Below are positions 42,881 to 55,720 of a stretch of 64,000 nucleotides of DNA, one piece after another (the first letter of the stretch is position 1; each line of letters starts with the position of its first letter). The stretch covers positions 495,476-559,475 of the forward strand of contig MNCI01025002.1 in assembly GCA_015680685.1 (NCBI GenBank), given 5' to 3'. The translations under genes were made by a program, and so were the position numbers. Below the pieces are notes generated by a model. It did no database searches. It worked only from the letters and a program-made list of their open reading frames with translations, and had not been told where the DNA came from. Source of the stretch: Gnetum montanum. Its lineage: Eukaryota; Streptophyta; Gnetopsida; Gnetales; Gnetaceae.

Positions 42881-45726
42881 TCAAATAGTCCTAGGTGGTG
42901 GTGGCTCTTGAGGTTCTAAGAGACCTTCATTAGCTTCAAACATATGCAGCAACTAAGGTGGCTGTTGTTGTCTTGCTATTGCTATGACTTTTGGCGAAAG
43001 GCAAAGGGCATCCAACAAAGCCTTTATTTTTTTATTTTTACTCCTGGGATCATGCATCATCCACACAACTTCACCAATGTGGGTAGGAATGGGCACATCC
43101 CAAGGATAGGGAATTGCTAGAAATAACTCCTTGGCATTGATGAACTAGGAAGAAAATTGCTTACATTCGATATCAAATGTCCTAACTATGTTCTACAACT
43201 CCTGGTGATCATTCATTCTCTTAGCTAGGGTCTTGGTAGTTGATCATTGATCAGTGAATTGTGCCTTGAGAACCTTAAGTTTAGTGTTTGTTGTTTCAAG
43301 ATTTTGCTTAGTGTCCTTATGGTGCTTGAAGTCGACCTTGTATAGTAAGTACAAGTTGGCCACTTGCTTCTCAAGTTCTTACCGTGGTCATTCGGTAGTT
43401 AACATCGCTAGGTTTGCATAGCTGAGATTCATCAGTTCCATATACTCTATCATTTCTTCAATCTGTAACTCCTTTAGGTGGATCTTTGCTCTATTATAGG
43501 TATCCATTCCATCGATGATGGGTTGCCACATCTCTTTTCCTTGTTGGAATTGCTAGAGGACCTTATTTACTTTTGCCTTAGTCATTTGAATGTGCTTCTC
43601 ATTCACTTCCTTCTGCAGGCCAACCTGGTCTCTATAATGATTCTTGACTTTTTAAAATTTGAGAGCCTCATTTTTCTAGGTGGAAAACTCAATGGTATAT
43701 TTCTGTCATAAGGCTTGAACTTCCTTCATAGATATATTTTGATTCTCTATAGCCAATTTCCTTAACTCTATGTTTACCTTGACAAGCTGCTTCTACTGTT
43801 GATGAATGAATTCTTGCATTTGTTATTTTTTTGCATTAACATTGCACAGGTGATGGTTTTTGGTGGTCAATGATTTGTTTTTTTGGTGTATTTGGACCAA
43901 GTCCTTTTGAACCGAGTAGGTTTTTGCTTAAGCTATGGACTGGTTGAAGATGGTCATCATCGTTTCCTCCTCAACCTATTTTAATCATTTTTAAAGCTAT
44001 TGAAAAGCTTCATCTTTGGTTACTATGGCGTTGAGGAGCATGAGATTAGTAAAATGGGCATGCAATTCAGCAACTACTGTGGCCAAGCATTGATTTTGTG
44101 CTTGAGCTATTTCAAGTTTCCCTTCCAAGATGATGCATTTGCCCTTTACTTCTAGCAGCTTTAACTAGGTCATAGTAATGTTATTTGAAAAATTAAAGAT
44201 ATTTGGAATTGGTTGCTTGGTCCCCACCAGTCGATCCAACAACTCTTCATGCTAGGCTGCACTCAATCTTTCACTGACTGTGCCTATGGATGTTTGCACA
44301 TCTTGAAGTGTAGATATGTTTGGTATAGATGCTGCAGGTGCATTAAGCGCTTTTGCAATTTGGTTAGCAAAAACTTTAATAGCAGTCTCTTGTCCTTGTT
44401 GTTACATCATCAATACAATTGCTTCCTCACCCTTCTACAAGCTTAATGAAAAGAAGGTGACATTCCCAGAGATTTCTAGGAATAACTGGTGTTAAGATAG
44501 AGACATTGTCACCTCTCGAGCACTGGGATTTGATCTTGTGGGCAACTATGTTTGTTGGGCAAAGAATATTGATCCACCTATTTCCATCCTGCTAATTGTC
44601 TGAGCCACCTCATTAAGGTAACTCATCATGGGTCTATATATAGATGGGTCCACACCACTCATTCCTACATGCTACTCTTGCTCATGCACAAGCTACTCTT
44701 AGATTTTGCACAAGTGTTCAATGACATGAGCCTTTAGAATTGTTTCTTGAATAGGTCGTGGAGGTGGTGGCTATTGCTTCCTTTCTTTAGATATGACAAG
44801 TATCTTGTCCTTCATCATTTTAGACCATGAGGTAATGGGACTATGCTTGATCATGTCATTTGCATAGCAGATGATCCCTGTCCTTTTGTAAAGTTTCCAG
44901 ATGAGACATGGAAAAGGTAGGATTTTCCTTGCATGTTCTTTTTCTTTAAAGTGCTTCTTGATCTCTAAATAAATTAATTATGGGAGGTTCACTAGAAATC
45001 TCTCGCTTAGAGCAGCATATGCTTAAGCAAAAAACATAGTCACCTTGCTGGGCCTCATCGTCGGATTGAGGTGATAGGCCACTATCTTAAAGTATACACA
45101 TTTTGCTAGTGTGAGTGTGTCGAATTCTTTGCAGTTGACCCTGTAACATCGTTGGGTCCACTCCTTTTTGGCCTTAAGGTCAGCTTGTGTTGACAACTCT
45201 GCCAATTGTGTCCTTGTATTAGGCAACCCAAGAACTTGTGTAATAACATTGGCTGAGTAGGACACATGAATGTCCTTCATCTTCATTGTGGAGCCTATCA
45301 TTCTATTATTCTAGAAGAGGCACATCTCTTCCATGTACCACTCCCCATTGGAAGTGATGATTGGCCACATGGGAGAGGTTTATAATTGTGTTCTTACTTT
45401 TGCTAAAGCATGTTTTAGAAATGGCCTGAAGTTCAGTTCCTGGAGAATTGAGTGTTGGATTTCACGGGGCTTGATAGTGTCAAGGTAGGCTTGTGTTAGT
45501 GTGACTTCTAGCCTCGATATGGGTCCTGGTGCTTTCCCACGTTGCGATTGTTTTGTTTCAACTTCTTCTTTGGGAATCTATTGAATAGACTTGACTTCGG
45601 ATTTCTCTCGAAGAGGTCTTGTTGCATGGGTTACTTTTGGTTGTTCCTAGGGTGGTTCTTGTTGGCACCTTCCAACCTTGGTTGCGATGGTCCTCCCTCT
45701 TGCAGTGATTTCAGTCTTGGTACCAT
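42881..45726 (-). pseudogene. B3 ORF3
   Basis: Runs from the ATG at 45726-45724, right after the intron acceptor, to a stop at 42883-42881. The span is 2,846 bp, one base short of the 949-codon length, so at least one indel is present. The 92-codon open piece 45301-45023 (HVSYSANVITQVLGLP, WTQRCYRVNCKEFDTLTLAK, YHLNPTMRPSKVTMF) covers the conserved N-terminal domain. The coiled-coil half is recognisable at about 43740-43300, but only in fragments. Confidence 0.75.
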
Positions 45727-46048
45727 CTATAATCACAACATGACCACGGGTTAGCAATTATTGTGTAACATGAAACAATTGGAATTCTTTCTCTCCTTGG
45801 GATAGTTACACTTGGCTAAGTTATGATTATGGTTGATTTAATTAATTATAATCATTATTTTATTTGTATTTTACTATTAATAAGTCATTCTGGAAGGTGT
45901 TGGAAGGGTTAACTCTCAAGAATTGATGGTTTCATATTGTTGTATTCATTATTCCATTTGGGGAAGTTAGAAAAATTTTCAAAAAATTTTCATATTGTTG
46001 TATTCATTATTCCCTTAAGGTTTATAGGCCTCACAATCAAAAGCTTAC
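45727..46048 (-). other. Intron before B3 ORF3
   Basis: On the coding strand the donor is CTGAAG|GTAAGC and the acceptor TGTGATTATAG|ATGG, 322 bp apart. Confidence 0.75.
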
Positions 46049-46192
46049 CTTCAGTAGCTATAGGATTAAAGAATGAAGTGATTTGGACAAACGATTGGGA
46101 AGTTATGGGCTCTGGAAGGTTTTGGGCTTTAAAAAATGGCAAAAACTCCCCTCATGTTATGAAGCAAATGTCAAAAAATTACAAAGTCTTGA

Positions 46193-46290
46193 AAATATTT
46201 ATAGAAATTTTGGCTTGTGTCAATTGGGCCTAGTCAATGGGGTTAGCTACATCAACTAGGCCTAGTCGACACAATTGTTGACTACCATTA
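46193..46290 (-). promoter_or_regulatory. Internal promoter of B3 ORF3
   Basis: The TATA box CTATAAATATTT is at 46204-46193 on the coding strand, preceded by a block containing the palindrome ACTAGGCCTAGT (46255-46266) and GTCGAC. The layout is the same as in B1, B4 and C. Confidence 0.55.
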
Positions 46291-47846
46291 ACTTCTATTG
46301 ACTTGGTCAAACTTCCAAAATACAAGGAATTTTTGAGTGAAATTGGGATCAAATGGAAGCTCAAAAAGCCATGAACAAAATGAGAATAGTAGAAGATGGT
46401 CCTGAAGCTTAGAAAATTTAGAAAATCAAGAAAATATTTTGGAGAGTAAATTTAATGAAAGTTTTAAGGAGCACAAAGTGGAATAAATAATGGAATATGC
46501 AAAAGATAGGATTGTAGTAATGTCTAATGTAAGGGACTTAACTATCCAAATCAAGAGATATGTAAGTGGGTCCTCCCCATAGCAGGCACATTCCCTTTTT
46601 GCCCTTACATAACCTTATTGCCCTTGCATAAGCTTAACTAAGGAGTCCATGGGTCCCACAGTTGATTTAATGATCATAAAAAGTTAAGGACCAACCTAGA
46701 AGAATCTATCAAGAATTCCAACACATCAAACTAAGACATCAAGCATAACATAGAAACCAACAGTGAGTTGAGTTGTGGTAGCATAGATGGATGATGGAGA
46801 GGATGGAATGGAATCCCGAATTAAGGTCATAAGAAGTGTCTTGTGGAGTTTTGTATTTAAAATGACCTGAGAAGATCCATCCTTAGTCTAGACCAAAACC
46901 AATCTCTTTTAGTAAGTTTGGATTGCCACTCCAAGATTGAACCACCCCCTCGAGACACAAGAGTGCTCCCACAAAACAACCACCATTCCATAAAGAGAAG
47001 AAAAGAGAAGTAGAAAGTGAGAGAGGGCCTTAGTTAGAGGGGACCTTCAGGCATGGGTAACATGTCTTTCTAGTCTCATAACCAGTGCTTATAGCCTATT
47101 TATTTGTCTAAGGGGTGTGCTTTGAATTCCCATCATGTTTTTTTTTGTCTTTGTTTTTTTATTTTTTTCTTTTCTTCTGGATGCGAAGCACACCATACAA
47201 GGACTTTATTTGACTTCCTATTAGTGGTTGGAATGGAATAGTAAGAAGTCCATAAAAAAACACTCAAGCACTCAAGCAAGTATAAGAGTACAAAGAGTAT
47301 TGCATCCCCTTGAAGTCACACCCTGTACAAACCTTTGAATCCTTCCCAATTCCAAAAACTACGAAGGTCATCAACTGATTAAAAGTTTCTTTAATGAAAG
47401 GGACCTCAAACTTCTAGAACGAGGAAAACCATAGAGTTTGTTGGATGGGTGGATGACATGGACTCACTGCTTATTCTATGAAAAATAAGCCATGTCATAG
47501 TCATTAGACATCAGAATTCAAAAATAGAAATCAGACATTAACAATCATAACATTAAGCACAAACCATCATTAATACATAGCAATAGTAGCACTGTGGCTT
47601 GTGGCAATAAAGCACTTTTATTAGCAAAAATAATGAAAAGTCACATTCAAACCAAACAAAGTAAACTATATAAGAAATTATAAATTATCTAAGAAAGATT
47701 CAAATGTATTAACAATGGTGAAAAATAAAAAATGGTGTAAAATGGAAAAAATAACTTGTAAAATCAAAAATTTATAAAATAAATAACTTATAAAATCAAA
47801 AACATGGAAAATAAAAAGTAGGAAAACTGAAAAGCTATATGGATGG
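46291..47846 (-). other. B3 spacer between pol and internal promoter
   Basis: Noncoding spacer homologous to 30936-32021 of copy C, with one copy of the GCTTTGAATTCCCATCATG segment (about 47115) and an A-rich stretch at 47690-47830 (T-rich on the coding strand). No gene. Confidence 0.6.
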
Positions 47847-49100
47847 TTAGCATGGATGGCCATCTCCCCCACGATTGAGTTGGATGGAGGAGATCCAAAA
47901 AATTGAACATGGTTGTCCATTCGTTGAGGTGGTAGTTGCACTAGCTTGTCTTGGTTCTAGGTAAGGTTTCAATTGTTGGATGTTGACCAATTGCTTTTTA
48001 TTTAGGCTCTCATGTTTGTAAATTAACATGGCTCCAGAGGAAAAGGTTTGATCAATTATATAAGATCTCTTCCACAATGTTTGGAACTTTGTTTTTTGGG
48101 ATATGTGTGTGGGATTATAATAGAGAACCTTATCTTCTAGTTGAAATTTTACTTTTTGTATTCTTAGGTGATGACATTGCTTATTGAATGCCTTATGCAC
48201 TTCATTCAAAGATAGGGCCACTAATTGATTCTCATCTAGCACATTAAGGTTGATCAATCTTTCTCTTTGTGTTAGACTTAGATCAATATTTAGATCACAT
48301 GCTATTGAGAGTGTATGAAGCTTGGATTGAATCAGGAGCATTGGAAGTTTTCCATACACTAGCTCGTAGGGAGAATAACCAATAGGGAGTTTCCATGTTG
48401 AGCAGTAGGCCTAAAGCGCATCGTTGAGTTTTATGCTCTAATCTCTCCTATATTTGCTTATGGTCCTTGTTAGGATCTTTATAATCTCTTGGTTAGTTAC
48501 CTCTGCTTGACCGTTGGCTTGGGGGTGATATGGTGTTGTTAATATATGTTCAACCCCCATGCGTTGCATTACCTTTCTAAAAGTAACATTTGTAAAATGA
48601 GTTTCATTATCAGAAATTAGTGCACGTGGCACCCCAAACCTGTTTACAACATGTTGTACAGTAGTAGTAGATGATGTACAGTCAGTAACAATTGCTACTT
48701 TTACCCATTTGGTGCAATAGTCGACTACTATCATAATATATGCCTTTCCATTAAACATGAGTATGAGGGAACCTATGAAGTCTATGCCCCATATGTCAAA
48801 GGGCTCTAGTGGTTAAATCCACAATTAAGGATCCTCCATACGCACAGTCATCCCAACATATCTTTGACAACACTCACAAGATTAAACAAATTAGTGGGCA
48901 TCCTTGAAGATTGTAGGCCAATAGTATCCTGCCATCAGGATTATTATGGTTGTCCACCTCCCTACATAGTGGCCTCCAAAATGACCTTTATGAGCATCTT
49001 GAAAAACATGCAGTTGATTTATATCAAGGACACATTAATGAACCAAGCTATCAATGCACACCTTGTAAAGGTGTTTGTTGATTTCTATGAAGTACTTTGC
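47847..49100 (-). pseudogene. B3 integrase
   Basis: The open piece 48758-48438 has YIMIVVDYCTKWVKVAIV, NRFGVPRALISDNETHFTNV (second Asp; SDNE for SDNG) and QANGQAEVTNQEI (Glu). The piece 48359-47847 has the C-terminal part KVKFQLEDKVLYYNPTHI and ends NRGGDGHPC with the stop at 47847. The zinc-binding N-terminus is at about 48870-49080 in a shifted frame. Confidence 0.88.
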
Positions 49101-50893
49101 CGATAAAGAAACTGTTGTTTCTTCCTAAAGTCTAGACCTTATGGCATCTCCTGGGTGAGAAGGTAAGTGAGGATGACATCATACCATTTTTTTCTGTGGG
49201 CACTTGATCATTTATTACTTTTGTAAAGAGGAATTCATCTAAAAATTGATTACAAAGTGGACTCTCGTCCTCTTTGCTATTTTATCTTAACTAAGAGAGA
49301 TGGTTAGCAACCACATTCTTAGTCCCTTTCCGATCTACCATTGTGAGATCAAGTTCCTATAAGATCACGAGCCACCGTATGATATAGGGGCTCACTATTG
49401 GCTTATTCATTAAGAAGTGGATGGCACTATGATATGTGTGCATAAATACTTTATAACCAACCACATAGTGCTTAAAGTTGTTAAGAGCATACACCATTAC
49501 CATCAGTTCTTTCTTAGTCATGGTGTAATTCAATTGTGTACCCATAATGCTTTGGCTTACGCAGTGGATGTAATATGAATGTTTCTTATCATCCAACTAC
49601 ATAAGCACAACTCCCAAGGCATAATTAGATGCATCTATCATTATGTGGAATGGTTTGGGCTAGTTTGGTGCTAGTAGAATTGGAGTTTCTATGAGTTTAT
49701 CCTTCAACTGTTGGAATTTATGTTCACACTTTTTAGTCCAAACAAATGGTGTATCTTTCTTTATAAACTCAACCAATGACTTTGCGATCTTAGAGAAATT
49801 CACTATGAAGCATTGATAGTAGCCAATGTGTCCAAGGAATGATCAGACATCTTTAACTATCTTTGGTTGTAGTGTTATTCCTTGGATGACCCTTATCTTC
49901 TCTGGGTCTACCTCAATCTCTTTTTGTGAAATTTGATGTTCTAATATAATGCCTTGATGGATCATTAGATGGCTCTTTTGCCAATTGAGCTTGAGGTTTG
50001 TTTCAACACATCTTTTTGATACTTGGTCAAGGTAATCCAGAGCTTGCTCAAATGTAGTCCCATAGGCAAAGAAGTCATCTATAAAGACTTCTACCCTGCT
50101 ACCATTTTGCTATTGGAAAATGCTAAGGACCAAGCATTAAAATTTTGTAGGGGCATTACATAGACTAAATGATATCTTGAAATATGCAAAAGTCCCTTAG
50201 GGACTTGTGAATGTTGTATTGGCCTTATTTGCTAATGTAGTTTGGATTTGGTTATAGCCACTATAACCCTGCAAGAAACTATAACAACAATGCCTGGATA
50301 TGGTGTCCAACACCTGATCCACAAATGGCAATGAAAATTGATCTTTAAACATTGTTGTATTCAATAGCCTGAAGTCAATGTAGATCCACTCATAATTCTT
50401 TAGCACAATTATGAGTGGTCTAACCCACTTACTATTCGTGATGGAATAGATGAACCCTGCCTTGAGGAGTTATTCTATTTCCTCGATGATTTTTTTCAAT
50501 TTGGGGTTCAGCCACCTCTATGGCTACCTTCTTGACTTGATGGTCGGTTCGGTGTAAATATGATGCTGGCATATCCATGGGTCACTTCTTGTAAGTTCAG
50601 GATATGACGAAGCAAAGGTTGTTGGCCACTTGTTCTGGAGCAAGATTTGCATTGATTATGATTGGCTTACCATTGTTTAAAAATGCATACTCCATGCTGG
50701 TTGGTATAGTTTTTAACTCTAGGGGCTTCCGTTTGAAATTTTCAGGGATTTTCAACTCTCCCCAACATGTATCATCATTTTCTTCATCAGAGAGTTGGCA
50801 ATGAACTTGCTCAAGTTTATTCATGTATTTGACATAATCACGTGTCAAGCTCTCAGTAGGTTCCATGCATAGTGATAGAGTGCCTCGAGATAT
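49101..50893 (-). pseudogene. B3 reverse transcriptase and RNase H fragment
   Basis: Begins in the linker before RT (MEPTESLTRDYVKYMNKLEQ; then AYLN-type AFLNNGKPIIINANLAPEQ). RT blocks are FSLPFVDQVLDTI, FLQGYSGYNQI and an active site FIDD at 50085-50074 (FMDD in other copies). RNase H has LNYTMTKKELMVMVYALNNF and HTYHSAIHFLMNKP, where the usual HTDHS Asp is Tyr. Multiple stops. Confidence 0.85.
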
Positions 50894-50904
50894 TATTTAG
50901 TAGG

Positions 50905-51300
50905 GCTTGTAAAGGAAAAGCATCCCTGATAAATATATTAAAGTTATTTAAGACGTGTATGAAGGAGCTAAGTCCCTCATTGTAAATAGTTTTACTACCT
51001 AGGATCAATCCTCTAATTAGATGGTAAAACTAATAAAGATATACAAAATAGAATTGAGGTAGAATGGTTAAAATGGAGACATGATAGTGGTGTTCTATGG
51101 GATAAAAGCACACTAATAAAACTAAAGGGAAACTTTTGTAGGACCAAAATCATGCCTACTATCTTATATGATGTTGAATGTTGGGTAGCATAAAAGAGGC
51201 ATAAATAATAAATTAATGTAGTAGAAATGCAAATTCCTAGATGAATGTTGAATGTTAGTAGAAGAGATAAACTTCTAATGAGGACATCACCCAAGCCATG
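50905..51300 (+). pseudogene. RTE-type LINE reverse transcriptase relic
   Basis: In broken + frames the text reads IPDKYIKVI, stop, DVYEGAKSLIVN (about 50912-50985), then LKGNFCRTKIMPTILYDVEC (about 51120-51180) and VEMQIPR, stop, MLNVSRRDKLLMR. These match the end of the RT domain of plant RTE-clade non-LTR elements. No endonuclease or poly-A end is seen. B3's lost 5' end abuts it. Confidence 0.7.
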
Positions 51301-51623
51301 TATCATCCTTAATGGATTATGATTGTGTGTTTCTTATAGTCTTATGTGTGTGTCATGTTGTTTTATTGTTTTCCTATTTCCATAGATCTCAAGGACAAGA
51401 GAATATGATTGGAGCTATATTTGGCTTAGTGGAACTTCAAAGAAGTCTTTATATTGGAAGTGCTACCCATGAAGATGTCTCCCCATCAAAAACATGTCTT
51501 GTCTTCTAGATAGACATCTCCTATACAAGTTGGACGTCTCTTGTATTGACTAGCAACTCTTGGAAGATGTCTACAAGCTATGTAAGATGTCTCATTTGAA
51601 CCCAAAATGTCTACCATACCTAC
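51301..51623. other. Unassigned DNA with AGATGTCT words
   Basis: No gene. Between 51473 and 51613 there are about six copies of AGATGTCT, its complement AGACATCT, or near variants. Confidence 0.5.
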
Positions 51624-52546
51624 TGATGAAGTGTCAAAAGTCAATGCGTTGACTAGGCCACGTATATGCGGCCGTGTCGATGCAGGCCCATCGATGTAGC
51701 CACCCTACATCGACATGGCCCCATTTACGTAGCCCCCTTTCCCGGATCTATAAATATGAGGGCCTTCCGCCTCATTTGGACATCTCTTGAGTAGGGATGA
51801 CGAAGCTCTTGCAGTTTGCTCCTACAGGAGATAGAATATTTTCCAAGGGCCCACAGTAGGTGTATGAAAAGAGATCGGATCTTTATTCGAGCGTTGATGT
51901 ATCTGAGCCCATTGGCATGACACCAATAAAGATGAACTATTTATGCAATCCTTGTAGCATTTGGACTTAGTTGTTTCATGCATTTGATAGTTTAAAATGT
52001 TTATGCTTTATTAATTATTTGTTTATGCTTTATTAGTTACTTGCTGATTATTAATGTTTTCATTATTGTAATTTCAATCGTTATTGCTCATTCGTAGTTC
52101 GTTACAGACATAAGTACGACCATCTCGAACGTAATCCAAACACTTGGTAAACCTAGCGACACTTAACGTCTGGTAACCCAGTAGTGTTAGGAAATGCTCA
52201 AAACATGCTCGGAAGATGGGACCAAATACTTATGCTAGGAGTAGTTAGAACATAAACTAGGATAATTAGACATTAGATAATAGTTTATCCTTTACTTTCA
52301 ATAGCACAATTAGTCACCAAAAATATAATTAAAAAGATATAAAAATCATTAGCCTTAGTCTCACTTAACCAACGTAATAGAACCTCACAAGTGAGATTAG
52401 GATGACAACGACCGTTCCAACCCAAGGTTTCATGGGTTAGAAGTCTGGTGTATGTTAAGTGCTTACAGTTTGCAGATTTCAACCGAGTCGCACGTGAACG
52501 CTTGTTATTCATATGGTTGGGCCTAGGGATACCTAGCCGCTCATCA
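51624..52546 (+). repeat. B4 5' LTR (923 bp)
   Basis: TGATGAAGTG...CCGCTCATCA. TATA box at 51748-51756, so U3 is about 125 bp. A dyad with 9-bp arms, TCGATGTAG / CTACATCGA with a 5-nt loop, is at 51691-51713 upstream of the TATA box. Confidence 0.95.
51748..51756 (+). promoter_or_regulatory. TATA box of B4 5' LTR
   Basis: CTATAAATA, at the same distance from the LTR start as in the other copies. Confidence 0.7.
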
Positions 52547-52564
52547 TTAGCACTGTTTCTAGGG
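52547..52564 (+). other. Decayed primer-binding site of B4
   Basis: TTAGCACTGTTTCTAGGGAC replaces the TGGCGTCGTTGCCAGGGA seen on the coding strand of B1. About six changes leave only the outline of a tRNA-Asp site. Confidence 0.6.
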
Positions 52565-52648
52565 ACTGTTAGTCTTACTAGACCCAGGATAGAAATATCT
52601 CCGCACACTAGGCGAATTTCAGTTAAGTAATTGAGGTACACCGATAAT

Positions 52649-55200
52649 ATGGACCATCTAACGTCCAACATGTCTTCTCAAAGGAGAGATGCATTTGAAC
52701 CATCGGTGCCGCAAGAATGTCAGGTGGTATATAAACATCCCAATGAATATTTCCCTCATTTCATATTCATCCTACATCAAGATGAACATCTTTGATGNCA
52801 TTTCATATTCATCCTACATCAAGATGAACATCTTTGATGGTGGGACATGGAGGGTAGCATCGTGCTATCGCCCGAGCGAGAAGCTCCTGCGATGCTGTAC
52901 CACAATTTGGGCAGAATGGGCATCCAGGACTGAGTGGCGGAGTATGTCATGGAGGACCATGACTTCTGAGACTATCATCCCACGAAAGCTCAACGAACAA
53001 GAGATCAATAGCAGGCCAAGAGATATGGACAATAGAAGGGGAAATACTTCAGTAATCCCTTATTCTCGCAAGGGCCGCAAGACGATGGAGATCCCATATT
53101 TCATGATACTCATTTGACCGAACTTCACCTGGGGCCGTAGATCCTCCAGTCAGTCATCCAGAACCAACCTTCAAGTGACCACGATCCTCAAGGGGATGGT
53201 GGATCATGAAGCAAAGATGGAGGAGATGACTGCGACCGTTACCAGGGTAGATGGGGAGATCGACGTTGAAGCAGTGGCGATGCGTCTCCTTCTTCTCTGT
53301 CCTCCCCCTCTCCTTCAGCTTCATTTAGCTCAGGTTCTAAACGTCACAAGGGAAGGTTGGAAAGAAAGAATGGTGGTAAGCAGGTTCAAGCGAGGAAATG
53401 TGAGGTAGCACGTGACCAATCATGTGGCCCTTGCCAGCATGAAAGAAGGGGTAATAGAAATCGTCACAGATGTCATTGTCCCCAACAGGACTATGATTCA
53501 GATGAGTCGTTGTTAGCTACTTGGAGCATGCTCCACATTGTAGAGGCAGTTCACATCCCAAGTAGGAACATAAAGGATAGTCGGATCAAGCGTGTTGACA
53601 TGAACAACATCCCCAAGTTTGAAGGGGGATACAACTATGCTTCACAGACCCACTTGTAGGCATTCCATGATGTCTACACCTTGCAAAATATTGATAACGA
53701 TTGGCAATAGTTGAAGCTATTTCCTTGAACACTCATCAAAGAAGCCAAAAGTTGGTACTGGTCCTTAGAGCCGGAATCAATCAGAAGATGGAGTACGATG
53801 CTTGAAATCTTTAATGACAAATATAAAATGTACTCTAGAGTGGCAAATCTGAGATGGCAAATCCAAGGTTGTAAAAAAGGGAATCATGAACCCTTGGATG
53901 CCGCCATGAGCAGGTATTACGCATTGTTGCATTGGTACCCTGGTCATGGTTATTCTCAATAGGCATAGCTTCTCCACATTATAGATGGGCTCCATTTTGA
54001 AACACGAAAGACCCTTGGTGTGTACGCCAAGGAACAACTGTTAGAGCTAAGGGCCCATCAGTTGCAGTGCCTCATTGATCAAGTGGCCAAAGAGGAAGAA
54101 GAACTCAAAAAAAAGGAGAGTGTTGAAGAATTCAATCAGGATCCTTCCCTTAGGAAAAGGGAGGTCTGATTTTGTGATGAGGACAAAGAGTCACCACTAG
54201 AAGCAACGGTGAACCAGAAGACTTTTAAGTTACAAAAGTTTGCATCTGAAATATTGGCAAAGGTAGATAAAATATGGGACTCTTTGGATGAGAAATTTCA
54301 AAGTGTATTGAAAATTACAGAAGAGTCCAAAGAGAAGGGTAGTGACCGTGATCGGTGCAGGAAGAAGGGAACTGAACATACCCAACACAAAGGTAAGGGA
54401 AAAGTTGTTGCAGCATAACAGGTTGCAGACTTTGACACCGAAGAGGATGATGGATGTAGTGTATGCCAATATGAACATCCTAGGGGATGTTGTTCTATGG
54501 TGTCTCACCTTCAAGAGTTTGGGGTCTATGCCTTGAACCCTCGTTTGGTGCAGAGGCAGACACCTCGAAGGTTGCCTTATCCACAAGGTAACCCGAGGCA
54601 ATTCCACCAGTAGTAGCAAGGATATTATCCAAGTGGAATGCCTCTACAACCATACGAGTATTTCCAATAGTGGCAGCAACCACAAGCATGGGGGATGCCA
54701 CCTCCAAGGTAGCAGTACCCTTACAAGTAGCTAGATCCTTATGGGTACTATGTTCAGTAGCCCGTCTTTCCAAGAGAGTCTTCTAGTCACGCGTCCTTTC
54801 CCAGTTACTTCCATCCCCCTGAATATTTCAGACATCCATCTCCATCACCCAGGGAGACAAATCCACACCTCTTCTACCCTCCATCACCTTCTTTTGCCAC
54901 TCCTCCACATCATCCCTCTTAGTTGCCACCTGCTCCATCCATGTAGGGAGAAATACCACCACAGCCACAACAACGAAGTGTTACGAAGGCTGTGAATTTA
55001 CAACCGGCACCTAGGACGAGTGGACCGGAATCCTAGCCACGTAAACACCCTTTCTTGCAGCCCAACAATCCAAACACATCCTCACCTATGCCTGTGGCCA
55101 GTCCCTCAGAACCTACCAATGCCTCTACCATCATATCGCCCAAGCAGCCCTCTGCTCCACCGCAATCCAACATCCAGACGGTCATGCTCACACATGCCGT
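52649..55200 (+). pseudogene. B4 gag
   Basis: Starts at ATG 52649 (MDHLTSNMSSQRRD, conserved with B1). N-terminal part VPQECQVVYKHPNEYFPHF; basic and Ser-rich linker; MNNIPKFEGGYNY; then the retrotransposon gag domain with AKSWYWSLEPESIRRWSTML and FNDKY (53740-53830). A Lys/Glu-rich segment follows, then a possible zinc knuckle CSVCQYEHPRGCC (about 54457) and a Gln/Pro/Tyr-rich tail. Gag would build the particle. At least ten stops interrupt it, several in the Gln-rich tail where CAG has become TAG. A 41-bp duplication around an N lies at 52757-52839. Confidence 0.88.
52757..52839. repeat. 41-bp perfect duplication around an N
   Basis: The 41 bp at 52757-52797 are repeated exactly at 52799-52839 with a single N (52798) between. 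B1 has one copy. An unmerged contig overlap is far more likely than biology. Confidence 0.9.
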
Positions 55201-55720
55201 GATCGACTAAATCAAAGTAGGTTCTCTTCCCTAGGAATTGATAGATCCGGGAAGCCCCCTAATCTATCTTCAAGTGGCTGGGAACGAGCTGTGAAAAGAT
55301 CTTCTGGACTTAGCATCATGGGTTAATTTAATATCTCATGACATGTACAAGAACTAGAACTTGCCCCCGCTAAAGAAGAGTAGCATCCAGCTCGAGTTAG
55401 CAGATCAATCCATTACTATTCCTTTGGGTTTGGTGGAGGACATTGTGACCATCGTCTGTGGGTGGTCCTACCCTACTGACTTCTTGGTCATCCACATTGA
55501 AAATTGTAAGGGGAACTTCCCAATCATCATGGAAAGAGCTTGGCTAAGCATGGTGGATGCACAATTAGGACTCCAAGATCTATCTTTGGAAATTTCAAAG
55601 GAAAATCCTTCTGGGAAGATCGAGAAGAAAAGAGTTCCATGCATCGTGTATAGTGACTTGGGGTGTATCTGTGTGCAACAGTTATGGTCCGCTGAGTGGA
55701 CATCCATTTAAGCATGCAGT
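55201..55720 (+). pseudogene. B4 aspartic protease
   Basis: LLDLASWVNLISHDMY (catalytic Asp codon 55307-55309) is the Athila-type DLGASVNLM motif with the Gly-Ala-Ser altered. Then LKKSSIQLELADQSITIP, GLVEDIVTIV and FPIIMERAWLSMVDAQ, the equivalent of ILGRPFLA. Stops flank it on both sides. It would process Gag-Pol. Confidence 0.82.

Larger units (their letters stand above)
41762..50893 (-). mobile_element. Athila-like retrotransposon B3, truncated
   Basis: Family A element on the - strand with its 3' LTR at 41762-42657, ORF3, intron, internal promoter, spacer, integrase, RNase H and RT. Homology to B4 stops at about 50893 in the segment just before RT, and a + strand LINE relic follows. Gag, protease, primer site and 5' LTR are missing. 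By spacer structure it groups with copy C rather than with B1 and B4. Confidence 0.9.
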
